64,000 nt of DNA from Pleurotus djamor (lineage: Eukaryota; Basidiomycota; Agaricomycetes; Agaricales; Pleurotaceae), in assembly GCA_029747585.1 (NCBI GenBank), contig JAPEVF010000159.1:22487-86486 (forward strand). Direction: 5' to 3'. Shown one piece after another: positions 40,090-50,279 of this stretch. Within the stretch, counting starts at the first letter, position 1, and each line of letters opens with the position of its first letter. The translations under genes were made by a program, and so were the position numbers. Below the pieces are notes generated by a model, which saw only the letters and a program-made list of their open reading frames with translations, searched no databases and was not told the DNA's origin.

Positions 40090-41644
40090 GTCCCAGCTAG
40101 CGTGGAACAACAATGTATCGACGAGCAAATTTCCCAGCTCGACGCTCGTATCCGCGCTTTGAAGACCGAAAGGAACACATATGCCCGCATCTCTCGACTG
40201 CCGGCTGAAATCGTTGCAGAGATTTTCATCTTCGCGAAATACGCTAGCCAAACATCGGGCGAATACCTTAACCTTCGTCCCCGTCGTGAGCGTGGCTGGC
40301 TCAATATAGCAGGTGTATCCACGTATTGGCGGAAGATTGTGCTGAACTGCCCCCGATTCTGGTCAACAATCACTTTGGCCCCCGAAGAGCGTGCGTTGGG
40401 GATGATCGAACGGACAAAATCAGCGCCGTTGTTCATCTCGTGTTCAAATCTTGGAGCGAAAGGGATGGNAAAAAATTTCTTCGGTTGTCATGTCCAATAT
40501 CCACCGTATACAAGAGCTAGACTTGGAGGCTATCGACCCCAAAAATCTCTTCGAATTCCTGCGGTTGAACGAAGGAGCAAGTGCGCCTATCTTGCGAGTT
40601 CTCATCCTCAGAGGTCGCATCTCCCTCCTGCCCAAGGACATCCTCCAGCGCCCCATGAATTCACTTCAAGAATTACGGATTGTCGATGGCACCCTCACTT
40701 TCCCCTTCCCACCTTTCCCACAACTCAAGCGACTTTTCATCAGTGACCTCTCCACGTACCATGCCAGCCCTCTCTCTCTCAATGTTCTCCTTAAATCACT
40801 CAGCAATAGCCCGAACTTGGAAACACTACGGGTTTATAATGTTCATATCCTTGTTGACTCTTCTGAGGACGCGAAACGTTCTAGCGTTCATCTCCCACGG
40901 TTGACCTGCCTCGAGATTCATGGTCCGCGCGTCGGTTTCGCCGAGCTTCTCTCTTCCCTCAAACACCCTCAGACCGCCAACATCACGTTTTGGTGTCAAG
41001 ATGACGTTCCGCAAGGCTCGGATATATCCGACCTCCAGAACGCCCTCATTGAATTTGCCTCCCTTCCCGGTCGAGTCATTCGCGGTGTTTCCGTCAAAGC
41101 CGACTATGCCTTCAATATTATCTTGGACACAGTTTTTCATTCGTCTTCCCATTCATTGGCGTTGACTCTGCACGCCATACATTCCGATGACTTCACCCAG
41201 TTACTGTCTGCCGTACCCTTTTCGAAAGCCGCCTCTCTTGATCTCACTGGCATCACTGACGTATTCAAACCATCGCACCTACTTGGACTTTGCGACGATG
41301 TCGAGGCTTTAAAACTCACGAACTGCACGGCTGCAGTCTTCCATGGGTTGAGTCAAGCTAAGGATTCCAAACTCCCCCTGCCCAAGCTTCGCACACTTGT
41401 TGTCGACCGATGCGACTTCTATCTCTCCTACCTAGAACCAGACACCGTGATGTGCGATGCCATGATATCCCTGTTGAAGCAGAGGAAGCGGCTGAACAGG
41501 AACATTGAAAAGCTCACCATCCGTGAATGTGAAATCAGAGAGGACGCCGTTCAGAGGGTTAGGAAGTTCGTGAAAGTCGCTTGGGATCGCTATGAGATTG
41601 AAGATCACGACGGGGATGGTAGTGAGTTTCCCTCTGACGCGTGA
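40090..41644 (+). pseudogene. F-box/LRR-like copy F2, start lost and frame broken
   Basis: The coding part equivalent to F1 exon 2 runs from VPASVEQQCIDEQISQLDAR through an F-box (RLPAEIVAEIFIFAK, VSTYWRKIVLNCPRFWSTI) and LRRs to a stop at 41642. The equivalent of the short first exon ends DVVNN but its ATG is lost. The frame changes at N 40469, where relatives read DEISSVVMSNIHRIQ. The N may be an assembly error, in which case only the start loss remains; an in-frame ATG at 40024, inside the former intron, could serve instead. Otherwise the C-terminal 390 codons are intact. Confidence 0.65.
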
Positions 41645-41741
41645 CTCTAGTATCCGTCATCGTGGTGAGTGCTTGGTCCATGCTTGCAACTGGTTTGGAG
41701 TATGCTGAAAGTCCGGACCATCGATTTAGTCTTTTTTCGAT

Positions 41742-41905
41742 GCGACCACCATCCAACTCAGAAGATATCCCAGACCACGCTGTTCCCCTTCTCTGGGTCT
41801 CCTTCTCGGGGGCAGAATAATCGAAGACAATGAAACCACGTCTTAACCGAATGTTTGAATCCTAGCAACGTCTTTTCGACATGTTTCAATCGACTGGAAT
41901 GGAGT
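41742..41905 (+). pseudogene. Decayed methyltransferase 5' fragment after F2
   Basis: The longest fragment. CACCATCCAACTCAGAAGAT matches CACCATCCGACTTGGAGGAC at the methyltransferase start, TCGAAGACAATGAAAC matches its exon 1, and the later part matches its first intron. Order and strand are conserved. Confidence 0.6.
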
Positions 41906-42070
41906 CGCGTTTCCTTGATGCTTGTTGTCTTCGCCGTCGCCGTTCTCCTCTTTCATAATTTACTGATGGTGTTTGTGTCCATTCGCCTTTCCGTGGCTTG
42001 AACACAACGAATCGAATATTGATGATCAGCCAGTATAGTTCTGTCAATGTCATTCAGTTCGTACAGTTCG

Positions 42071-42117
42071 CAGAGTCACCTCGCGTGATTATCACGTCAC
42101 GCTTCTGTAGCGTCGAC
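42071..42117 (+). promoter_or_regulatory. Conserved upstream element of F3
   Basis: GAGTCACCTCGCGTGATTA, then TCACGCTTCTGTAGCGT, just before the start of the F3 remnant. Confidence 0.45.
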
Positions 42118-42138
42118 TACGAACAGGCCACCGTGACC

Positions 42139-42385
42139 ATGAGCACTGACGACACCGTCCACAATGTGAGTCACCACCCATGTAAAATTCTCACAACTTG
42201 GAAGCGTGTCCTGAACCATTCTGGTCAACCTCCAGGTGGAAACTATGGAGCAACGACGCATCGATGACATCCCTCCTACAAAAACCGAAAGCCGTGATGT
42301 GCGATGCCATGGTGTCTCTCTGGAACGGACCAAACGACTGACAAAGGGGATCGAAGGGCTCACTCTCCGTAAATGCTCCTCAATC
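42139..42385 (+). pseudogene. F-box copy F3, internal-deletion remnant
   Basis: Exon 1 (42139-42165, MSTDDTVHN) and the first codons of exon 2 (ETMEQRRIDD from 42236) are present. The sequence then jumps to the C-terminal region equivalent to NAMVSLLQQRKRLKRGMEGL in F4, out of frame. The F-box and nearly all LRRs, about 1.3 kb, are deleted. Confidence 0.7.
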
Positions 42386-42414
42386 ACCATCCGGTTCGGA
42401 GGATGCCCTTTTTC

Positions 42415-42470
42415 TACTTACGCAGAGGCCGACCGATTGAGGACATTCACACAAGATGTCATCACCGTAA
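42415..42470 (+). pseudogene. Decayed methyltransferase fragment after F3
   Basis: Short segment with GAGGCCGACCGATTGAGGAC, shared with the fragment after F4 and similar to methyltransferase exon 1. Confidence 0.4.
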
Positions 42471-42714
42471 ACAGTAAGAGTCGTTCATTCATTTCTTACC
42501 GCTCCTGTATGTCATCAAGTTGGCTGCTTTCAAAAATCTATTGTAACTTACTCTGACTACATTCCCATCTCTCCATGTTAACCGACACCTTGAATGTCAG
42601 AACTGTGTAACGGCTCTCAGGAATAAGCGATAGATGAACCAGTATGCATTTTGGGTCATAGTCTTTGCATCGTCTTGACCTGGGACATAGGGGGCATTTT
42701 TACCATGGGAACCG

Positions 42715-42758
42715 ACACGAAGAGTCACGTCGCGTGATCAACACGCTTCATGCGTTAC
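42715..42758 (+). promoter_or_regulatory. Conserved upstream element of F4
   Basis: GAGTCACGTCGCGTGATCA followed by ACACGCTTCATGCGTTA, 61 nt before the F4 start codon. Confidence 0.5.
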
Positions 42759-42819
42759 CATGAGTCACACGTTGACCTCAAAATTCAACGTTCCAGAATC
42801 CAACTGGCCACTTACCACC

Positions 42820-44473
42820 ATGAACGCTGACCCCGACGCTGTCAACAATGTGAGCTTCTGCTAGAGTGCCCTTCTGCAAACTCGCGCTGAACCATTCTGG
42901 AATCAACCTGCAGGTAAGAACTATGGAGCAACGATGCATCGACGAGCAAATTTCCCAATTCCACGCCCGTATCAGATCTTTGAAGACCGAAAGGAACACA
43001 TACGCTCGCATCTGTCAACTCCCAGCTGAAATCATTGCAGAGATTTTTCTTCACACCAAACGCGCTGCCGAAAGCGCTCTGGTGCATGGCTTAGGGCGGG
43101 ATGATGCCTCTTGTGAACGCGACTGGCTTGTCATAACGGGCGTTTGCACGCGCTGGAGAGAGATTGCCTTGAACTGCCCTCGGCTATGGTCAACAATCAC
43201 ATTAACCCCCGTCAAACGTGCATTGAAGATGATTGAACGGACAAAATCAGCACCGTTGTTCATCTCGTGTTCAACTCTTGGGGAGCAAGGGCTGGATGAA
43301 ATCTCCTCGGTAGTCATGTCCAATATTCACAGAATACAAAAGCTAGATGCTGGCGCCATCGACTCCAAAAGTCTCTTCGAATTCCTGCGATTGAACGAAG
43401 GAGCAAGCGCTTCCGCCTTGCAAGTCCTCATCCTAAGATGCCGCATCACACCCTTGCCCAAGGACATCCTCGAGCGTCGGATGGACTCACTTCAAGATCT
43501 ACAGATTTATGATGGCACCCTCGCTTTTCCCTTCCCGCCGTTCCCCCAACTCAAGCGACTTCTCATCAACGACTCTTCCGGATACCAACTCAACCCACTT
43601 CCAATCGACGTTCTTCTTGAATCCCTTAGGAATGCCCCGAACCTTGAAGGATTACGGGTTCATAATGTTCATGTCCCCGCTGACCCTTCTGGGGACGCGA
43701 AACGCTCTAGTGTTCATCTCCCACGATTAACTCATCTTGAGATTCGTGGACCGTCTATCAGATCCTCCAAGTTTCTCTCCTTGCTCAAACATCCTCAGAC
43801 CGCCAATGTCGAGTATTCGTGTCAAGATGATGTTCCGCAGGGTTCAAATATTTCAGACCTCCGAAATGCCCTGTTTGAATTCGCATTTTTCCCCGGTCGA
43901 ATCATTCGCGGTATCTCGGTATCGACCGACTGGAACAGGATCGCCTTGGACACAGTTCTTGATTGTTCTTCCCATTCATTTGAGTTGAATCTACTATTCG
44001 CGTCTAAAGGCGACTTCGCCCAACTTCTGTCTATCACGCCCTTTGCGAGAGCCACGTCTCTCGATCTTTCAGGCGTCAGTGCTGCCATTGGGCTGCTCCT
44101 CCTTGCGCTCTCTGGTGAAGTCGAGGTTTTAACGCTTACGGGTTGCACGGTGGAACTTTTCCAAGGCCTTTATACAGCCAACAAAACGAAACTCTTCCTG
44201 CCCAAGCTTCGCACGCTGGTTTTGAACCGATGCAGATTTCATCTCTCCTACAAGGAACCGAACACCGTGATGTGCAATGCCATGGTGTCTCTGTTGCAGC
44301 AGAGGAAGCGACTGAAAAGGGGAATGGAAGGGCTCACTATCCGTCACTGCGACATCAGAGAGGCTGTCGTTGATAATTTCAGGAAGTATGCGACAGTTGA
44401 CTGGGATGGCCGTGAGATCGAGGATGAGATCGAGGATGCGGATGACTCTTTTAGTGAGGAAGAGGACTTTTGA
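42820..44473 (+). CDS. F-box/LRR-like protein F4
   Basis: Exon 1 (42820-42849, MNADPDAVNN) and exon 2 (42914-44473) give 529 residues. Coil EQRCIDEQISQFHARIRSL, F-box QLPAEIIAEIFLHTK and VCTRWREIALNCPRLWSTI, LRR region, and an acidic tail (EDEIEDADDSFSEEEDF). It is the intact sister of F1 and the likely source of the F3 tail. Probable SCF substrate adaptor; target unknown. Confidence 0.82.
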
Positions 44474-44569
44474 TGGCCACTTCTCGCGTGCGATATCATG
44501 GTCGGTGCCTAATTCATACGCGTTGTTTCGCTGGATACTGAAAATGAATTAATTCCTTCTCAGTGTAAC

Positions 44570-44690
44570 GGCCATCCAACTCAGAGGCCGACCGATTGAG
44601 GACATTCAAACAATATGTTACTGTCCGCTAGAATTACCCATCGAATCCAAATGACCGAGTCCTGACAATATGCTCTCCAAATGACTGTTC
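44570..44690 (+). pseudogene. Decayed methyltransferase 5' fragment after F4
   Basis: CGGCCATCCAACTCAGAGG, GATTGAGGACATTCAAAC and TAGAATTACCCATCGAATCC parallel the intact gene's CACCATCCGACTTGGAGG, AATTGAAGACAATGAAAC and TAGAATTAACCGTCGCACC. One internal deletion. Confidence 0.55.
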
Positions 44691-45021
44691 CTTCAGAAGA
44701 TCACCAGGTTTTGGTGCTCAACCCAGATTTAATCCGGACAAAAATTGACGAGGTCAAAAACTGATAACGCAGTTGGGTTCAAGACTCCACCAATGTCGTT
44801 CAAAATGTCTATTCGTAAAAGCAAGCGTTCAGGTCGAACATCAACGGCAACCAGGATTGTGGTCGTCCTGGCTCAGCATCATACTGGCTGAGTTCTGGTT
44901 ACTTGTCGGCCACTACGAAACATGATACATGATGCTAGTAAAGTCCTTGGAAGGAAGAAGTCCATCGAGTATACGAACTCAAACATAATAAGCACCCCCA
45001 AGTATCCAACACCCCTCTCCC

Positions 45022-45777
45022 TCAGCACAGCGCATCCAAAGTCTTCTGCCACAACTCCTTCCTGTCATCCGTGACGGTCGTGAAGATGCAGTTCGTGATG
45101 TAATCCGCCCATCCCTGTTCGGATCCACTCTGGAGGTTCTTGACAAGAGTGTGGTTGCCCGTGCAGCCGATTTTTTCTGGTCCGCTGGCTTTGTAGAACC
45201 ACATGGCGCTGGCAAAGCTCAAGTGATCTGGGAGGACGAGAGCGCGAACGGCATTCATGGTCTCGTTGGAAATGTTCTCAACCGAAGGATCGGGGAGGAG
45301 TGCGAGTGCTTGCGCTGACGTCGATGGCGTATCGACGGCGTATTGGTAAACGAAAGGGAACATCATCAAGTTCCTCGTTCCCTGACCAGGCCGTCCAGGG
45401 AAGCTATTGGAGAAACACGCGTTCGATCAGCATCGCGTAAAACACAGGGTGAGCACAAATGAGATTACGCACTGGTTGATATCAAATCTGAAGTTTCCTG
45501 TTTCGAATAGCATTAGGCTGAGGATAGCCGCTTTCTCCCCCTTGGTCTTGATACCATAATCCTCGAACCCTTGGTTGACGAAAGGAGCCGATTGATAGGC
45601 TGTGCGACACTCTTCTGGGAAGGGAGCGCTGGCGTTGCACGAGGCCATATCAGGCGCGATTTTCAGCAGTTGTCTGGGTGTGATACCCCCATACGTCCGC
45701 TCGACATGAAGAGGCGACGCAAGGACTGTTGCAAAGAAGGCGAAGGCGATGAGACGGGTAGCGAAGATGTCGAACAT
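45022..45777 (-). CDS. Small secreted protein, lysozyme-like pattern, copy 1
   Basis: Two exons (complement of 45022-45403 and 45473-45777) give 228 residues. A signal peptide (IAFAFFATVLAS) leads to a mature domain with ITPRQLLKIAPDM, a Cys pair (ASCNASAPFPEECRTAYQSA), GEKAAILSLMLFETGNFRFD, FPGRPGQGTRNLMMFPF, MWFYKASGPEKIGCTGN and QGWADYITNCIFTTVTDDR. Four or five Cys suggest disulfides. The pattern of a Glu in a hydrophobic helix followed by GRxGQGTRN recalls lysozyme-like muramidases, but that is inference; I do not recognise the family firmly. The inverted copy at 49.5 kb has the same intron site. Confidence 0.75.
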
Positions 45778-45956
45778 AGTGGAAGATGAATCAAATATCA
45801 AGATGCAGAGAAGACGCGTGTCGGTGAGTCGTTAACTTGCTCGTAACCGAAAACAACAAAGACCTGAAGTCGTTGAAGAACCAGGTGCGATGATAGAGAG
45901 AAAGAAGAGAAAATGAAGAAGAATATGGGAGGTTTGGAGGAGAACACCCGCCCGAT

Positions 45957-45963
45957 CTTTATA
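45957..45963 (-). promoter_or_regulatory. TATA box of secreted-protein copy 1
   Basis: TATAAAG on the minus strand, 180 nt before the start codon, at a spacing similar to the TATA box of copy 2. Confidence 0.5.
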
Positions 45964-46753
45964 CCAATGCTAAAGTGAACGGGTCGTCATTCAGGGTCGA
46001 GATGAAACACCGTGGTGACCGTATGCGATTAGTGTTACTCTATTCCCCGCAAGCCTTTGGAGACTCGAGGCAGTGAACCCGCTGTCCGAAGGTTCATGTG
46101 CACTGCTTTCTTGACCCGCCTTCGGATAGTCCTTCTGGTCAGAGGACTCGCAATGCTGCAGCCAAGTTGTTACTTGGCTTTGAGCCGTTGCAGGCGCTTC
46201 CGTACCGCGGGTGTTTTGAAGTCAAGTTCAAGTCAAGTTTTGGCCCGCTGTGCGATCGTACATCTTCTTGGCCTTCGACCAAATCATCCCTATCCCGCTT
46301 AGGTTAGTGGTAGTGTCTTCAACCGTCGCGTCTCTAATCCGCGTAAAGGCTATCTCCGTCTGTTGTCGTCCCCACACTGGACGGACCCCTCCGGCTGTGT
46401 AATTATGGAATTTCAAGAATCAATATCATAAGGATGGCAGCAGAAGGTTTTAAAGGAGATTCACGATGAAAAGGTCTTGAACATTTTTAGATCCATTTCC
46501 AAGGTCTTCAGAATTTCGAAAATTTTCGACATTGAAGAAGTTTTCTCGGAAAGGTTTACGTTGGATTTATGTACGTCCGTCGTCTTGGGTGTAGCAGGTA
46601 GCCTTCAAACAAGCCACACGGGTGAACTGACGCGATTCACTAGGATTTTACCAATGGGTGCACTGTCTCGATCAGGTTTCGATGGTCATCGGAAAAGTTG
46701 CGGAAAAGGAGTCACAGGATAAGCGCCACAACAACATCTCCTAAGAGTCGACG
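45964..46753. other. Intergenic
   Basis: Divergent gap with no gene supported. Confidence 0.45.
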
Positions 46754-47729
46754 ATGGCATCCATCATACGCTGCGCAAAATCGGGAAAACATTGGGCAAT
46801 CAACGAACTTGTCGCCTTCAACATTAAGGTCGTTCAAGTAGACTTCCAGAAGTTCTTTGGCATCAACCAATTACCTTCCCCTAACGTCCCAGACATCATC
46901 CTTAACAATGAAAAGCTACCCGACGAGCTTCAGAACATACCCAAGCATCACCCACAAAGGCAGGCATACCAATTCTTTAGCCTCTTAACCGATGCAACGT
47001 CTCCCATCCTTGGTCGAGACTCTGCTGTTACCGACTTCACCGCTTTCTTGTTGGCAATGCTAGACTTCGACGAGGGCCCTCGCGTTATCCATACCTACCG
47101 AGATATCAATTTTGTAATGTGCGGACAAACGGCTGATGCAAGGACAGATGTCTGCGTCATGCAACGCGTTCATGACGCGTTGATGTATCTTTTACTGATG
47201 CAGGAGAACAAGGTCAGCTCTTTTCTCTATCCGTGATGGGTTGACTCGTTATACATGATCAAGAACCATAACTCAACAAACGACGCTGAAGCTCAGCTCA
47301 TCGCGCAAGCTTGTGCAGCCTTCCATGAGAATAACCGGCTGCGCGTTGAAAGTGGTCTCCCGCCGCTTGCAAGCATGGTGTTCCCTGGAATCATCTTCCT
47401 CGGCTCGAGACCCGTCTTCTATAAGATCCCCGTAACGAATGACTTGTTACTCGCACTCGCGACCGCTCAATACCCAGCTGCTCCTACCATTGTCGAGAAG
47501 CTGGTCCCCCCTTTNCCCGGATATAGAGTCTTCCAGCCGTACGGGGATGCAACAACCAGTAAACAGAGCCGTTGTTTTCCAGTGCCTACTGGCTTTCAAA
47601 AATCTTGTTGTGAGTAATCCATCCGTTGCAAAGCACGGCTATGTACTGATAGATATTCTATTTAAAACTATCCGTGCTGTTTTAGCACAACGATGCCTAA
47701 ACATTGTGCGATGCAGCGATGCAGTGTAA
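46754..47729 (+). CDS. Putative PD-(D/E)XK nuclease-like protein
   Basis: Exon 1 (46754-47212) and exon 2 (from 47264) are joined in phase. In order: DFTAFLLAMLDFDEGPRVIH, RTDVCVMQ, LLLMQENK, DAEAQLIAQACAAFHENN, VFPGIIFLGSRPVFYKIPVT. The spacing Asp (TDVCV), about 14 residues, E-x-K (ENK), then EAQ resembles the PD-(D/E)XK nuclease core, in a layout common to an expanded mushroom family. The call is inference from motif spacing. At N 47515 the frame shifts to GMQQPVNRAVVFQCLLAFKN, the expected continuation, so the N marks a length error. The 3' end (one more intron probable) is approximate. Confidence 0.5.
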
Positions 47730-48184
47730 TTCATTTGTTCTTGCGTTGCTTCTTCGGTTGAGGTATTTTGTTCAAGGGTGGGTTCAGAGTAGAATTCATG
47801 GAATGACCGGAATCATGATTACCTTAGACCATTGAATACAATAACGCAACTGTCATAGCGATGAATCCTACCTGTAGCTCAAGGACTCGGCGCCGTCTGC
47901 TCTATATCAGTTAGGGGCTTCCTCGACTGCTCTTCCTCCACTTCGCTTTTTGACCCCCGCGACCTTCGAGTCGCCATAAAGATCAATAGAACGCAAGCGC
48001 TACAACTTGCTTGGTAAAGGCCATCTACTGGCGACCTTTTGTCCCCAATGACGATTTTCGAGCGGAAATGTCACTGAGGTCGGATGTCACTTGACACCTC
48101 CTATCCAGTAAGTATAAGTTCGTCGCCTTCTCTCGACTTCCCCCATCCCTTCTTCGTCAAATACCACCATCCCCTCCAACAACC
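47730..48184. other. Intergenic
   Basis: No gene supported; the pyrimidine-rich right edge is the leader of the next gene. Confidence 0.5.
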
Positions 48185-48965
48185 ATGTCTTCCTCCAGCC
48201 ACCCGTCCCTTCCTTTGGGTTACACTGTCATTTTCTGCTTCACTATCCTTCTCTCGGTCGTCAGTCTCGGATACGGCGCATGGAAGTTGACATGGATTAT
48301 TCGAAAATACTTCCAGAAACGTTCCATCGAGTACGATGGTCCCTTCATGGTAAGCTTTGAGCCTTATCTATTCCCAAGGCATTGTTGACGATTATTGGTT
48401 GTAGACATCTCGATCCTTTGCATCGTTGTGCCAGATCCCTGAGTCGGCGATGACCAGGGGGAGTTTCTCAACCCCTATACCATCACATCACACCTCTTCG
48501 AGTCCGGTTCTACCCAGTAACTGCCCGCCACCAGCGTACTCTCGCTCTTTACCATCATCCGTTGACTACTCTGAATACGCCCGTCCTCTCCCGCCTGCCG
48601 GGCTTCCATCTTACCCTCTTCCAATCGCCATCAACTACCCCCCTGCACCCACTCATCTGGACCTTCTCCTGACGCTTCCACTTTCTGAAACCACTATGAC
48701 CCTCTCTTCTGTTCAGAACGTTGAAGTAGTGAAGTGCGAAGAAGCAACGCAAGTGGTGACTCCCTTGAAGGAGGTTTCGGCAGATCAGCAGCTTCAATCT
48801 GCTGAAGAGGGCTTTTGCTGCCACTTGGACGACAGCGATATCAAGGCATTGGTCGCCTCGGGAGACAGTGTCATTGACAAGAGGGCAAAGGCGATTCGCA
48901 CGCGCAAGGCGGACAAAGAGAATGCACCCGTCTCGCCACCCAAACCTCGACGTGCTCGTTGTTGA
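48185..48965 (+). CDS. Small membrane-anchored hypothetical protein
   Basis: Two exons (48185-48349, 48405-48965) give 241 residues. One N-terminal membrane helix (YTVIFCFTILLSVVSLGYGA) is followed by a basic stop-transfer stretch (RKYFQKR), a Pro/Ser-rich linker, an acidic segment containing CHLDDSDIKAL and a very basic end (RAKAIRTRKADKE...PPKPRRARC). No family recognised. Topology suggests a short outside end and a cytoplasmic tail. Coding use looks normal and the splice sites are consensus, so the gene is probably real. Confidence 0.65.
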
Positions 48966-49302
48966 AGGATTTGAGGTTTTGTAATCGCTTTGTATAACCC
49001 TTGTGCACATACCCACGCTTTCCTTCAATCATTACTTGCTTTGCACTGTTCTTGATTCGTCTTCATCCCAATGAAAGGTGTTCACTGTACGAACCAGACG
49101 CAAGTCCCTGTGGGGATTCTATCGTGACAATGGCCATTTTTGTCCCGTCCGCCCGATTCGGACGTGGTCGTGAAGGCTGTAACTGAAACGGCTATTGGAC
49201 AATCGCCACTCGCCGCCCATGCATAACAATTGTCCGCTAAGCATAACAAACGGCCAAAGCAGCGTCTGTTTATCCTGGGACCCTGAATGAGTCGACAATG
49301 GG
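48966..49302. other. Intergenic, promoter region of secreted-protein copy 2
   Basis: No gene; leads into the TATA box at 49303. Confidence 0.5.
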
Positions 49303-49310
49303 TATATAAG
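49303..49310 (+). promoter_or_regulatory. TATA box of secreted-protein copy 2
   Basis: TATATAAG in GGGTATATAAGGG, about 205 nt before the start codon, with a long pyrimidine-rich leader between. Confidence 0.6.
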
Positions 49311-49513
49311 GGTGCAACCAGCCACCTACCTGCCCTCCATCTCTCCTTCCGTTCCCCTCGTTTCTCCCTGGTTCTCCAAAGCGCCTGGTCGCTGTTCTCC
49401 TCGGTGGTCCTTTCTTCAACAAATAACTCGCGGTGCGACTGGTCATTTACGCTACGACACGACTTTCCCATCTTTTCTCGATCTACCCAACGTCTATCCG
49501 AACTTCGGTCGCA

Positions 49514-50279
49514 ATGTTCAACGCCCGTTTTATTCTGACTACCCTCGTGTTGGCTTCGTTCTCCGCCACCACGACTTTCGCTGCGCCAATTTGCCGACAG
49601 CGCACCAGCAGCGGAATTACCCCCGCTCAATTGTTGCAAATCGCACCTGACATGGCTACGTGCGATCTCGCGATCGATTTTCCCGAAGAATGTCGGACTG
49701 CAGAGCAGTCAGCGCCCTTCGTAAACCAAGGATTCGCGGACTTCAACATCACGACCAAGGGCGAGAAAGCGGCGATTCTAAGTTTGATGTTGTTTGAGAG
49801 CGGGAACTTCAAGTTTGATATCAACCAGTATGTGTTCGATTACGGCATTCACAGTGTTTGATGAATGATGCTCAATGGTTACGATTGCGACTTGTAGCTT
49901 CCCCGGGCGCGCCGGTCAGGGAACGAGAAACTTGATGACGTTCCCTTTCATCCACCAGTACGCTGTGGATACGCCTTCAACGTCAGCCCAAGCGTTGTCC
50001 TTCGGCATCACCGACCCCGAGGACCCATCCATCTCCAACGCCACCAAGAACGCCGTCAGAGAACTCGTCCTCCCCGATCCACTGAGTTTCGCCAGTGGGA
50101 TGTGGTTCTACAAGGCCAGCGGACCCGAAAAGATTGGTTGCACGGGCAACCAAACGCTGGTTGATGGTCTTCAGGCGGAGACGGAGCAGGGGTGGGCAGA
50201 CTACATCACGAATTGCATTTTTACGACTGTTACGGATGACCGGAAGGAGGTGTGGGAGAAGACCTTGGCAGCGTTGTAG
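49514..50279 (+). CDS. Small secreted protein, lysozyme-like pattern, copy 2
   Basis: Two exons (49514-49827, 49898-50279) give 231 residues. Signal peptide (FILTTLVLASFSATTTFA), then the same blocks as copy 1: ITPAQLLQIAPDM, CDLAIDFPEECRTAEQSA, GEKAAILSLMLFESGNFKFD, FPGRAGQGTRNLMTFPF, MWFYKASGPEKIGCTGN, QGWADYITNCIFTTVTDDR. The intron is at the identical codon. It lies divergent to copy 1 with three other features between, so the pair arose by inverted duplication or later inversion. Extracellular action is inferred from the signal peptide. Confidence 0.78.

Noticed and set aside
39455..44690. Methyltransferase fragments as retrocopies
   Set aside because: The longer fragments include intron sequence and the original order, so they are DNA duplications.
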